From Limnoglobus sp043757025 (GTDB lineage Bacteria > Planctomycetota > Planctomycetia > Gemmatales > Gemmataceae): DNA of 24,440 bases. The notes beneath the pieces were generated by a model that was given only the letters and a program-made list of their open reading frames with translations, was not told the DNA's origin and did no database searches. The stretch's first letter is position 1. Every line of letters begins with the position of its first letter. The stretch covers positions 1 to 24,440 of the forward strand of contig JAYVQG010000225.1 in assembly GCA_043757025.1 (NCBI GenBank), given 5' to 3'. A program made the translations under genes and the position numbers. This document shows, piece after piece, positions 17,663-24,440 of the stretch.

Positions 17663-18211
17663 ATGAGTGAGAACTTAACGGCCGAGCTTCGCGAGTTGTT
17701 TCGGTCCGGTTCCTCGATAGCGCAATTGTTAATGCATGCCCAGGAAAAGCTTGGTGGTGAGACCGTTTCTCGTCGCGATTTGGCTAGGGCCGTCTGGTCG
17801 GCGTTTGGGATTGGCCCATCGGGGTGGAGCTTGCTCGGCGCGACGGAGTCGTTTGGAACTGGCACTCAGCCCGACTGGAAACTTACGATGTGTTTCCTTC
17901 GCGAGATTATGCTGCGTCGAAGCGAATGGGATACGCCAAGTGACGAACCGCGATGGTACGATGGCCTCGAAAAGACCTCCGCCGAGGAGCAAAACCAACG
18001 CGCTACAGCGTCCTTTGGCGGCCTTTCGGAAGAGGGCTGGAACTCACTGAGCGAAGCAGACCGCGCGATGGTCCGGCATAACCAGGCGATGAGTTGGATC
18101 CTCAGCGAAGATATGATGATTTACTCGGCAATGATCGAACAACTACAGCGCCGCGTGAACGAAATCGGCGAACAGATACCGGAACCCGCGATGGCAGCGG
18201 TTACGAACTAA
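17663..18211 (+). CDS. Hypothetical protein, 182 residues
   Basis: ATG 17663 follows a GGAGGG ribosome-binding site at 17651-17656; an upstream open frame is a shadow of the previous gene. The product is soluble and mostly helical, with many acidic residues. It begins MSENLTAELRELFRSGSSIA, has SRRDLARAVWSAFGIG near 42-57 and a helical C-terminal half. No family or catalytic motif is recognised. It sits 33 nt before the atpD start and is last in the block that separates atpG from atpD. Its expression should follow the ATP synthase message, as no terminator or promoter is visible around it. Confidence 0.7.
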   Translation: MSENLTAELRELFRSGSSIAQLLMHAQEKLGGETVSRRDLARAVWSAFGIGPSGWSLLGATESFGTGTQPDWKLTMCFLREIMLRRSEWDTPSDEPRWYDGLEKTSAEEQNQRATASFGGLSEEGWNSLSEADRAMVRHNQAMSWILSEDMMIYSAMIEQLQRRVNEIGEQIPEPAMAAVTN

Positions 18212-18244
18212 ACGAGACTCAAACTTTCCGTGGAGTAATGTTTC

Positions 18245-19702
18245 ATGGTTGCCACCGCAACGAAGTCGGGGAAAATTGTGCAGATCATCGGATCGACGTT
18301 CGACGTCGAATTCGAAGATGGCCACCTGCCCGAAATTTATAACGCACTCAAAATCGAAACGTCCGCGAAGGGTGGCTCCGCCATCGAACTGACTGGCGAA
18401 GTGCAACAGCACCTCGGCGGCAATCGCGTGCGGTGCGTCGCCCTCGGCAGCACCGATGGCCTCATTCGCGGCATGGCCGCCAACGACACCGGCGCTCCGG
18501 TTTCGGTGCCCGTCGGCCTCGGTACGCTCGGCCGCGTGTTCAACCTGCTCGGTCAGCCGATCGACGCACGCGGACCCGTACTCACCACCGAAACGCGACC
18601 GATCCACCGCGAGCCACCGCACTTCAACGAGCTTTCGCCGAAATCCGAAATCCTCGAAACGGGCATCAAGGTCATCGACCTGCTGACGCCGCTCGCACGC
18701 GGTGGCAAGGGTGGTCTGTTCGGCGGGGCGGGCCTCGGCAAGACGGTCATTCTCACCGAACTCATCGCCCGTATCGCCAAGGTGTACAAGGGCTATTCGG
18801 TGTTTGCCGGGGTCGGCGAACGAACCCGCGAAGGGAACGACCTTTGGCTCGAAATGCAAGAAACCAAGACCGGTGCCGGTGCCGATGCGAAGTCGGTCAT
18901 CGACAGTACCGCGATGGTCTTCGGTCAGATGAACGAACCGCCAGGCGCGCGGATGCGTGTCGCGCTATCGGCGTTGACGATGGCCGAATGGTTCCGCGAC
19001 ACGACGGGTGCCGAGACGCTGTTGTTCGTCGATAACATTTTCCGCTTCAGCCAGGCCGGTTCGGAAGTGTCGGCACTGCTGGGCCGAATGCCGAGCGCCG
19101 TGGGTTACCAGCCAACGCTGGCGACCGAGATGGGCGAACTGCAAGAGCGGATTACGAGCACGACGAAGGGTGCGATCACCTCGGTACAAGCGGTGTACGT
19201 CCCGGCCGACGACCCCACGGACCCTGCCCCTGCGAACACGTTCCAGCACCTCGATGCGTTCATTTACCTCGAACGGTCGATCTCCGAAAAGGGGATTTAC
19301 CCCGCCATCGACCCGCTGACGAGCAATAGCCGTCTACTCGACCCGCTGTACGTGGGCGAAGAACACTACGCCGTCGCGGATCGCGTCAAGCGGATCTTGC
19401 AGCGTTACCGCGAACTGCAAGACATCATCGCGATCCTCGGCGTCGACGAGCTTTCCGAAGAAGACAAGCAAGTCGTGGCCCGCGCCCGCCGCATCGAGCG
19501 CTTCCTGAGCCAGCCGTTCCTCGTGGCCGAGCCGTTCACCGGCAAGCCCGGCAACGTGACGAGCCTCAAGGATACGATCCGCAGCTTCAAGGAACTCTGC
19601 GACGGCAAATGGGACCACCTGCCGGAGTCCGCATTCATGTACGTCGGCACGATCGAAGAAGCCGCCGCCCAGGCCGAAGAACAAGCCCGCAAGGCAGGGT
19701 GA
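18245..19702 (+). CDS. atpD: ATP synthase subunit beta
   Basis: Beta carries the three catalytic sites of F1, where ATP is made. The 485-residue product shows the P-loop GGAGLGKT (160-167; the family usually has GGAGVGKT), GVGERTREGNDL with the catalytic Glu, GQMNEPPGAR, the Walker B strand LLFVDNIFRF, and the DELSEED lever motif (in ILGVDELSEEDKQ). Start ATG 18245 follows a TGGAGT site. The gene is separated from atpG by the accessory block instead of following it directly. A 6-bp hairpin comes right after the stop. Confidence 0.97.
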   Translation: MVATATKSGKIVQIIGSTFDVEFEDGHLPEIYNALKIETSAKGGSAIELTGEVQQHLGGNRVRCVALGSTDGLIRGMAANDTGAPVSVPVGLGTLGRVFNLLGQPIDARGPVLTTETRPIHREPPHFNELSPKSEILETGIKVIDLLTPLARGGKGGLFGGAGLGKTVILTELIARIAKVYKGYSVFAGVGERTREGNDLWLEMQETKTGAGADAKSVIDSTAMVFGQMNEPPGARMRVALSALTMAEWFRDTTGAETLLFVDNIFRFSQAGSEVSALLGRMPSAVGYQPTLATEMGELQERITSTTKGAITSVQAVYVPADDPTDPAPANTFQHLDAFIYLERSISEKGIYPAIDPLTSNSRLLDPLYVGEEHYAVADRVKRILQRYRELQDIIAILGVDELSEEDKQVVARARRIERFLSQPFLVAEPFTGKPGNVTSLKDTIRSFKELCDGKWDHLPESAFMYVGTIEEAAAQAEEQARKAG

Positions 19703-19703
19703 T

Positions 19704-19719
19704 CGGGATCCGAATCCCG
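19704..19719 (+). other. Small hairpin between atpD and atpC
   Basis: CGGGAT-CCGA-ATCCCG forms a perfect 6-bp stem with a 4-nt loop starting 2 nt after the atpD stop. There is no T-tract, so it is unlikely to be a full terminator. It could set the ratio of epsilon to beta by mRNA stability or partial attenuation (inference). Confidence 0.35.
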
Positions 19720-19763
19720 TAGATGCCCGCAGGCCACACCCAAACTCTCGGAACGATACGACA

Positions 19764-20171
19764 ATGTCCGACATCGCTGCGAAAACCTTGAAAATCGTCG
19801 TCGTCACGCCCGAACGGGCGCTGCTGGACGAAGCCGCCGAAATGGTGATTCTGCCATTGTTCGATGGCGAGTTCGGCGTGCTAGCGGGTCACTCGCCGTT
19901 TGTCGGCCAACTCGGGCCAGGCGAATTGCGCGTGAAACAAGGCGGCGAAACGAAGCACTTCTTCATCGATGGTGGCTTCGCGCAAGTCAGCAAAAATGTA
20001 GTGAACATCCTGACGCAATACGCCCGCAAGAAGGAAGATCTCAGCGACGTACTCATCGGTGCCGAGAAGACAAAAGCCGAGGCACTGCCCGCGACCAACG
20101 CCGCCGAGAAGACGACCAAAGCGAAGATGAACGCACGAGTCGCGGCGATGTCCCGCATCGCCAAGAAGTGA
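19764..20171 (+). CDS. atpC: ATP synthase subunit epsilon
   Basis: Epsilon sits at the base of the rotor and can inhibit ATP hydrolysis. The 135-residue product has the N-terminal beta-sandwich domain with the family pattern LKIVVVTPERALLDEAAEMV, GEFGVLAGHSPFVGQLGPGELRV and FIDGGFAQVSKNVVNILT. The C-terminal part (about 95-135) is Lys/Ala-rich and helical but does not closely match the two-helix inhibitory hairpin of E. coli, so its inhibitory strength is open. It is the last gene of the operon, 20 nt before a terminator. Confidence 0.94.
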   Translation: MSDIAAKTLKIVVVTPERALLDEAAEMVILPLFDGEFGVLAGHSPFVGQLGPGELRVKQGGETKHFFIDGGFAQVSKNVVNILTQYARKKEDLSDVLIGAEKTKAEALPATNAAEKTTKAKMNARVAAMSRIAKK

Positions 20172-20190
20172 TTTGCGACGCAGAACATCA

Positions 20191-20222
20191 AAGCCCCGCG
20201 ACGATCGTTGCGGGGCTTTTTC
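20191..20222 (+). terminator. Rho-independent terminator of the atp operon
   Basis: AAGCCCCGC (20191-20199) pairs with GCGGGGCTT (20210-20218), with a 10-nt loop, and is followed by a T-run. The opposite strand also has a short T-run after the stem, so it may also stop convergent transcription coming from hemA. Confidence 0.9.
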
Positions 20223-20242
20223 GTTTCCGTCTCTCGGCTAAT

Positions 20243-21514
20243 TCATCCTAAACGAAACAGCTTCTTCACCGCTTCGAGCAGCGACCCGCTACCGCCTTCG
20301 CGGCTGGCTTCCTGAAGTGCGGCAATCGGGCCGTGAAGCAACTTGTTCTGGAAGAGCTTGAACGCGCCTTCGATATACTCTTTCTCGGCAGGCGTCAGTT
20401 TACCGTCGAGTTTCGCTAGTAGCGGTAGCACCACATCGGCGCGAACTTTATCGACTTCGGTACGCAACTGCTGAATCACGGGGCCGTTCTTGCGGCGCTG
20501 CCAGTCGTCGACGAACGCCTTCACTTCGGCGACGACAATCGCCTCGGCGGGCGCGATATGTTTGCGGCGTTGCGCCAGCGTTTGTTCCCGCACTCGCGTC
20601 AAGTCGTCGATGTTAAACACGCAGACGCGGTCGCCGTCGTGGATCGCCGGGTCGAAGTCGCGCGGCACGGCAATATCCAACACGACCAGCGTACCGCCGG
20701 TTCGGCGCGGCTGAATCATCTCGTGGTACCGCTTCCGCGAGACGATCGGTTCGGCGGCCCCGGTGGTGCTGAGCGCGATATCCGCTTCCGCTAACGCATC
20801 GTCGAGTTTCTCCCACGGCACCGCCTTCCCGCCGCAGTAACCCGCGAGTTCGATCGCCTTTTCTGGGCTGCGGTTCGTCACCAGAATGCGGCCCGGTTTG
20901 AGTTCTTGGAGGTGCTTCAGCGTGAGTTTGCCCATCTTCCCCGCACCGATGACCAGCACGGTTTTATCTTCGAAATAATCGAACACCTGGCGCACGTAAT
21001 CCACGGCGACGCTCGAAACGGAGACGTGGCCGCTGGAGATGCCCGTCTCGGTGCGGATGCGTTTGGCGGTGCGTAAAGCGTGCGGAAACAGCGCGTTCAT
21101 CAGCGGGCCGGTGGTGCCCTGTTTGCGTGCGGACTCGAAGGTTTGTTTCACCTGACCGGCAATTTGCCCTTCGCCGACGATGAGCGAATCGAGGCTGGCG
21201 GCGACGCGGCACAGGTGCGCGACGGCGGTGGCGTCCGAGTGTCCGTAAAGCAGCGGACGGACGCGCTCGCCGGGTAAACCGTGCGTTTCGCCGAGGAATT
21301 CTGCGGCGAGGTCGAGGTCGAACGGCGTGCCGCCCTGCGCGCGGCCGACGTAGAGTTCGACGCGGTTACACGTACTCAGAATCACCGTCTCGCAGCCGAA
21401 GCGCGCCGAGAGTTCGCCGGCAGCAAAGGCTTGGCGTTCGGGGGTGAAGGCGAGTTTCTCGCGGAGTTCGACGTTCGCAGTTTGAAAATTACAACCGATG
21501 GCCCGGAGGTTCAC
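20243..21514 (-). CDS. hemA: Glutamyl-tRNA reductase
   Basis: HemA reduces glutamyl-tRNA to glutamate-1-semialdehyde with NADPH, the first committed step of C5 tetrapyrrole synthesis. I place the start at GTG 21514, which overlaps the hemX-like stop as GTGA and gives MNLRAIGCNF, the usual family start; a longer frame upstream lies inside the neighbour. The 423-residue product has catalytic Cys49 (ILSTCNRVELY), SLDSLIVGEGQI (108-118), the NADPH-binding VLVIGAGKMG (186-195) and the C-terminal dimerisation helices. Length is typical. The gene converges on atpC across the terminator. Confidence 0.95.
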   Translation of the reverse strand: MNLRAIGCNFQTANVELREKLAFTPERQAFAAGELSARFGCETVILSTCNRVELYVGRAQGGTPFDLDLAAEFLGETHGLPGERVRPLLYGHSDATAVAHLCRVAASLDSLIVGEGQIAGQVKQTFESARKQGTTGPLMNALFPHALRTAKRIRTETGISSGHVSVSSVAVDYVRQVFDYFEDKTVLVIGAGKMGKLTLKHLQELKPGRILVTNRSPEKAIELAGYCGGKAVPWEKLDDALAEADIALSTTGAAEPIVSRKRYHEMIQPRRTGGTLVVLDIAVPRDFDPAIHDGDRVCVFNIDDLTRVREQTLAQRRKHIAPAEAIVVAEVKAFVDDWQRRKNGPVIQQLRTEVDKVRADVVLPLLAKLDGKLTPAEKEYIEGAFKLFQNKLLHGPIAALQEASREGGSGSLLEAVKKLFRLG

Positions 21515-22335
21515 TTCGCGACCTCCGCAAATGGGTGTGCGGTGGCGAGCACGGCGACGAGTAACGCGAACGCGAGGATCGAAAGAATCGCCAGCCTTCG
21601 CCCCGCGACATTGGCCGCATACCGCATGTATAGCAACAGCGCCGACACACTCCAGAGGCCGACGGTACCGAGGACTTTCAACGACCACCAGTTCTCGATT
21701 GTGTCGTGTTCGCGCTTCAGCAAAATGCCGCCGAGAATCAGCCCCGCAGTGAGCAGCGGAAACGCAAGATTCACGCTGCGGCGGTTCATCGCTTCGAGCC
21801 GTTCGAGACTGAGAATTTTAATGCCGCCGAGCGGATTGAGCTTGTTGCGTAGGCGTCGCGCTTGCACGAGATACATGACGCTGCCGAGAAACGCGATGCT
21901 GACGCCGACGGCGGCGAAGAGCAAGAGGAAGCCGTGGATTGCCCCCCAGAGCGTGTCGCCGGACAACCACGGCGGCACGTGAATGTCGCTGGCATTGTCG
22001 CCGGTAATCAGCAACAGCGACAGTCCGACGAGGCCGATGACGACGGGTAACACGAACACCGCCCACGCTTGCCGCGCATGGTGGATCGTGCCGTAAAAGT
22101 AGAACACGGCGAGCACCCAGGCGAGCAACAACAGCGACCCGTACGGCGCAGCCGGGCTAGGGTGGTGCAGTGCCAGATACGCGGTATGAGTGAGCAAGCC
22201 AACCGCACCGAGGATCAGCCCGAGCGAGCGCAGACCGGCACGCGGCCAGCGCAATCGCGCGATCTCGAAACCGAGCGCGAGAATATAGCTCAGGCCGAAA
22301 CAGGTGTAGGTGATGCCTTGCAGGGGTGTGACCAA
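21511..22335 (-). CDS. HemX/CcsA-like cytochrome c assembly family membrane protein
   Basis: The 274-residue protein has about eight hydrophobic helices and belongs to the CcsA/HemX superfamily: GLSYILALGFEIARL, HTAYLALHH, YGSLLLLAWVLAVFYFYG, WGAIHGFLLLFAAVGVSIAFLGSVMYL. I see no Trp-rich WWD heme-handling motif of true CcsA, which with the direct overlap onto hemA favours HemX, a membrane protein that modulates HemA levels in Bacillus. The only plausible start is TTG at 22335, since an in-frame stop lies 6 nt upstream. The ribosome-binding site is weak. A CcsA role in heme delivery cannot be excluded. Confidence 0.8.
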   Translation of the reverse strand: MVTPLQGITYTCFGLSYILALGFEIARLRWPRAGLRSLGLILGAVGLLTHTAYLALHHPSPAAPYGSLLLLAWVLAVFYFYGTIHHARQAWAVFVLPVVIGLVGLSLLLITGDNASDIHVPPWLSGDTLWGAIHGFLLLFAAVGVSIAFLGSVMYLVQARRLRNKLNPLGGIKILSLERLEAMNRRSVNLAFPLLTAGLILGGILLKREHDTIENWWSLKVLGTVGLWSVSALLLYMRYAANVAGRRLAILSILAFALLVAVLATAHPFAEVAK

Positions 22336-22351
22336 TGTTGTTCACTTTCAT

Positions 22352-22436
22352 TTGTAGCTGGCCTCTGTGAGGCCGGTGGGCTGCGAACTCTCCTAGCTCG
22401 ATTGGAAGCCACCGGGGTCATAGACCCCAGCTACAA
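22352..22436. repeat. Two-hairpin MITE-like element, copy 1
   Basis: The element is bounded by a perfect 10-bp inverted repeat, TTGTAGCTGG (22352-22361) and CCAGCTACAA (22427-22436). Inside the left end is GGCCTC-TGT-GAGGCC (22360-22374). Inside the right end is GGGGTC-ATA-GACCCC (22414-22428). About 40 nt of unrelated sequence lies between. It sits between the hemX-like gene and the isomerase gene. It encodes nothing. Confidence 0.8.
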
Positions 22437-22505
22437 GAATACAAAGCAAATGCGATTGGGGTGTGACCGTCATGCGGGCATTATATTCCGAACTCTGTGC
22501 GGACC

Positions 22506-23447
22506 TCACGCGGCGGCGTACTTCGCGCGCATCTTGTCCAGGAACTTCTTGCTGTCGGCGGTCACTTCCCAGGCGTTCGGCCAGAAGCACAAATCGACGC
22601 ACCACCAGTCGTTCGGCACGCCGGCGGCCTGTAGCGCGGGGAACAGTTCGTCGAAGTTCAGGTGGCCCGTGCCGAACGGGTTGTGCGTCGAGGTATTGTG
22701 CTCGTTCAGGCTGCCATCGCTGTCGATGACGTGAACGTGCGTGATTTTTCCCTTCAGCATCGTCAGCAGTTCGAGCGCGCCACCGGGTAGGATTTCCTTT
22801 TCGCCTTGATGGTTCGCGCCGATCTTCGCGGCCATGTGCGCGTGACACGTATCGTACAGCACGCCGAAGTTCTCGTTGCCCCGGCTGCGGACGGCATCGA
22901 CGAGCGCGACGATTTCCGATGGCTTGTTGAACAGGAAGCCGGGTTCGAACTCCCAGCAGATTCGCATCCCGTAGTCGGCGGCCATCTTGCTGCACTTGTC
23001 CCAGACGTTGACGATGCGATCCATCCCCGCCTGATAGCCGATCTTTTTGCCTTCTTCGGACTCGAAGTAATTTGGTGCGAGTACGGAATCGACGCGGATC
23101 GTCTTCACGTCGAGGTCGGCGGCAAAGGCGCACCAGCCGAGGAACGCCGTGGCGTAGGCGGAGGGGATTTCGTCCATGATGCTGGTGCCGGGCGTCTTGA
23201 ACGCCCAAAGGTCGACGGCGATACCGGAGAGCGCGAGGCCGTGATCGGCGATTTCCTTGCGGAGTTTCTGGCGGCTGGCCTTGGTGGAATGCGTCGCGGG
23301 GCTGGGGTGCGGGCCGAAGCTGCCGAGTTCGACGCCGTCGTAGCCGAGGTCTTGCAACTTGTGCAGGATCGTATGGAAGTTGTTCGTGGGGACTTCTTGA
23401 TTGAACAGGTACGCCCAGGTGCCGATGGAAATCCGTGCCTTCGCCAT
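22506..23447 (-). CDS. Sugar phosphate isomerase/epimerase-like TIM-barrel protein
   Basis: The 313-residue product belongs to the xylose isomerase-like TIM barrel superfamily (AP endonuclease family 2 fold). It starts ISIGTWAYLFN, then GYDGVELGSFGPH. It carries likely metal-binding residues in CWEFEPGFLF (Glu), VLYDTCHAHMA (Asp, His), THVHVIDSDGS (His, Asp) and a late Trp/Asp block WWCVDLCFWP. I chose ATG 23447, 9 nt after GGAG, over a TTG three codons upstream. There is no signal peptide, so it is probably cytosolic. The sugar or inositol substrate cannot be read from sequence, and no catabolic partner genes are nearby. Confidence 0.85.
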   Translation of the reverse strand: MAKARISIGTWAYLFNQEVPTNNFHTILHKLQDLGYDGVELGSFGPHPSPATHSTKASRQKLRKEIADHGLALSGIAVDLWAFKTPGTSIMDEIPSAYATAFLGWCAFAADLDVKTIRVDSVLAPNYFESEEGKKIGYQAGMDRIVNVWDKCSKMAADYGMRICWEFEPGFLFNKPSEIVALVDAVRSRGNENFGVLYDTCHAHMAAKIGANHQGEKEILPGGALELLTMLKGKITHVHVIDSDGSLNEHNTSTHNPFGTGHLNFDELFPALQAAGVPNDWWCVDLCFWPNAWEVTADSKKFLDKMRAKYAAA

Positions 23448-23970
23448 GAGATGCAACTCCGTGGGAGAGTGGGTAAGCGAAAGGGGTTACGCCCATTTCG
23501 CGGTGTGGCAGACCGGCAGCGGTGTGCCAACTGGGGTAGCAATCGAGTTACTATTACGTAGATTAACGAATTGTGGCCGAATGTGGTACCACTTGGAAGA
23601 ATGTCGTATCGACTGGCTCCGGAAACTGTGTTACAGATTGGACTTCGGGCGATTGCAAGCTCGAATTTCACCTGCGGAATAAATCCGGGATGCACGCGAA
23701 ACGGTAACAATCCGAATGAGTTTTCCATGTGAGGCGCAAGTTTCGTTGCCGGAGAACGAACTTAGGGGAAAGAAGTCCTGTCCCTGACGGTAACGAAGAT
23801 AACGGACGAACGCCAGACTTTAAGGATTTTTGTAGCCGGGGTCTGTGACCCCGGATGCTGCCGCTACCGGCCTCATAGAGGCCAGCTACAAAAGCAACAT
23901 TCGCGAATGGAAGCGGCACGCAGGAAAAGTCTGGAACAGCACGGAGAAACCGATTAAGAAATTGACGCGA
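23448..23970. other. Long intergenic region between divergent genes
   Basis: These 523 nt hold no convincing gene. A 10-bp palindrome GTGGTACCAC lies at 23583-23592, about 140 nt upstream of the isomerase start, and a two-hairpin repeat at 23828-23893. Promoters for the two divergent genes must lie here, but I found no clear -35/-10 pair. Long open frames on the minus strand here are shadows with no family resemblance. Confidence 0.6.
23828..23893. repeat. Two-hairpin MITE-like element, copy 2 (inverted)
   Basis: The ends TTTTGTAGC (23828-23836) and GCTACAAAA (23885-23893) are perfect 9-bp inverted repeats. The left hairpin is CCGGGGTC-TGT-GACCCCGG (23836-23854). The right hairpin is GGCCTC-ATA-GAGGCC (23869-23883). 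Relative to the copy at 22352 the two stems are in the opposite order, so the element is inverted. Spacing between the hairpins is much shorter. Confidence 0.8.
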
Positions 23971-24327
23971 ATGACGATTGGACTCGGGCCGACCTTGTTT
24001 GCCGCGAACGCCGCCGATCAGTTCCGACGCCTCGGCTGGGATGTTGCGATGACGGCCAACGGCGAAGATGCACGCAAACACGCGATCCGCAATCATGCCC
24101 AAACGGTAGTGATTCCGGTCTCCACCGAAGCCGAAGGCGGAATGCTGACGATGGCCAAGACCATCAACGCCATGCCCGCGAACGCCAAGGTGATTCTGGT
24201 ATCCGTCACGCGCGATCCACGCATCGCCCGGTTCGCAAAGCTGATCGGCGTGCGCTTCGTATCCGAAACCGACGGCGTGCCGTCGCTGTTGCGGGCCGTC
24301 AACGGAAACTGCGGCGTATTGGTTTAA
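23971..24327 (+). CDS. Small protein resembling a degenerate receiver domain
   Basis: The frame is open from 23845, but the first part lies in the repeat. ATG 23971 gives a 118-residue product with a Rossmann-like alternation: TIGLGPTLFAANAADQFRRL, then GWDVAMTANGEDARKHA, then QTVVIPVSTEAEGGMLTMAK, then AKVILVSVTRDPR and GVRFVSETDGVPSLLRAV. Order and spacing resemble a response-regulator receiver domain. The phospho-acceptor Asp expected after the third strand is not there (VVIPVS), nor is the acidic pair near the start. If related, it would be a pseudo-receiver. The ribosome-binding site is poor. The call is tentative and has low family support. Confidence 0.55.
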   Translation: MTIGLGPTLFAANAADQFRRLGWDVAMTANGEDARKHAIRNHAQTVVIPVSTEAEGGMLTMAKTINAMPANAKVILVSVTRDPRIARFAKLIGVRFVSETDGVPSLLRAVNGNCGVLV

Positions 24328-24440
24328 ACGACATTTCGCATACCGGCACGGTTCAAAACCCGGTTGCAGTTTTGCCAAATAAGACCACTAAAAATTTGGT
24401 TCCGGCGTGATTGGAATTGGGCGAAATCGGACGTAAGTCG
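24328..24440. other. Downstream intergenic end of the window
   Basis: Two short inverted repeats follow the last gene: CAAAAC/GTTTTG (24354-24359, 24369-24374) and CCAAAT/ATTTGG (24375-24380, 24394-24399). No T-tract follows either, so neither is a convincing terminator. No gene is seen in the last 113 nt. Confidence 0.4.

Noticed and set aside
22393..23496. 367-codon minus-strand frame overlapping the isomerase gene
   Set aside because: It is an Arg-rich translation typical of a shifted frame over the real TIM-barrel gene and reads into the repeat element.
23668..24378. 236-codon minus-strand open frame at the right end
   Set aside because: It has a low-complexity His/Arg/Gly-rich translation, runs through a repeat, and overlaps the more protein-like plus-strand frame at 23971-24327.
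24354..24399. Terminator after the last gene
   Set aside because: The stems are short and AT-rich, and no T-tract follows either of them.

Overview
The window reads as chromosomal DNA of a planctomycete, most likely from the Gemmata group (inference, not tested by any search). The reasons are two giant Ser/Thr kinases fused to a tubulin-like domain, a methanofuran-type C1-cofactor gene (mfnB) in a bacterium, a DUF1569 protein, signal peptides on ATP synthase subunits, and intergenic hairpin-rich repeats. Its core is a complete F1Fo ATP synthase operon, with accessory genes inserted between atpG and atpD.

Region 1 (1-8346, minus strand): a dead VOC-family gene remnant, scpA (chromosome condensation), a TCAGC-rich inverted repeat element, and two head-to-tail paralogues of about 1200 residues. 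Each paralogue has an N-terminal protein kinase, a Pro/Thr-rich linker, a tubulin/FtsZ-like GTPase-type domain with a GGTGGG signature, and a long C-terminal region ending in a shared PHxRTDIT-like tail. This pair is the most interesting part of the window.

Region 2 (8347-9753, plus): a divergent intergenic region, then an ASCH-domain gene overlapping mfnB by ATGA, so the two are probably translationally coupled.

Region 3 (9839-20222, plus): a perfect 18-bp CRP/FNR-type palindrome and a sigma70-like promoter, followed by atpZ-like, atpI-like, atpB, atpE, atpF, a 48-bp hairpin repeat array, atpH, atpA (with an extra segment of about 53 residues), a second TCAGC element, atpG, a four-locus accessory block, atpD, atpC and a rho-independent terminator. 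The accessory block holds a two-helix small ORF broken by an in-frame TAG, a membrane-DUF1569 fusion, and two unknown soluble proteins.

Region 4 (20243-23447, minus): hemA and a hemX/ccsA-like membrane gene overlapping by 4 bp (tetrapyrrole synthesis), a two-hairpin MITE-like repeat, and a TIM-barrel sugar phosphate isomerase/epimerase-like gene.

Region 5 (23448-24440): a long intergenic stretch with a second two-hairpin repeat in the opposite orientation, then a small plus-strand protein that looks like a degenerate receiver domain. No rRNA, tRNA, CRISPR array, transposase or integrase was recognised.
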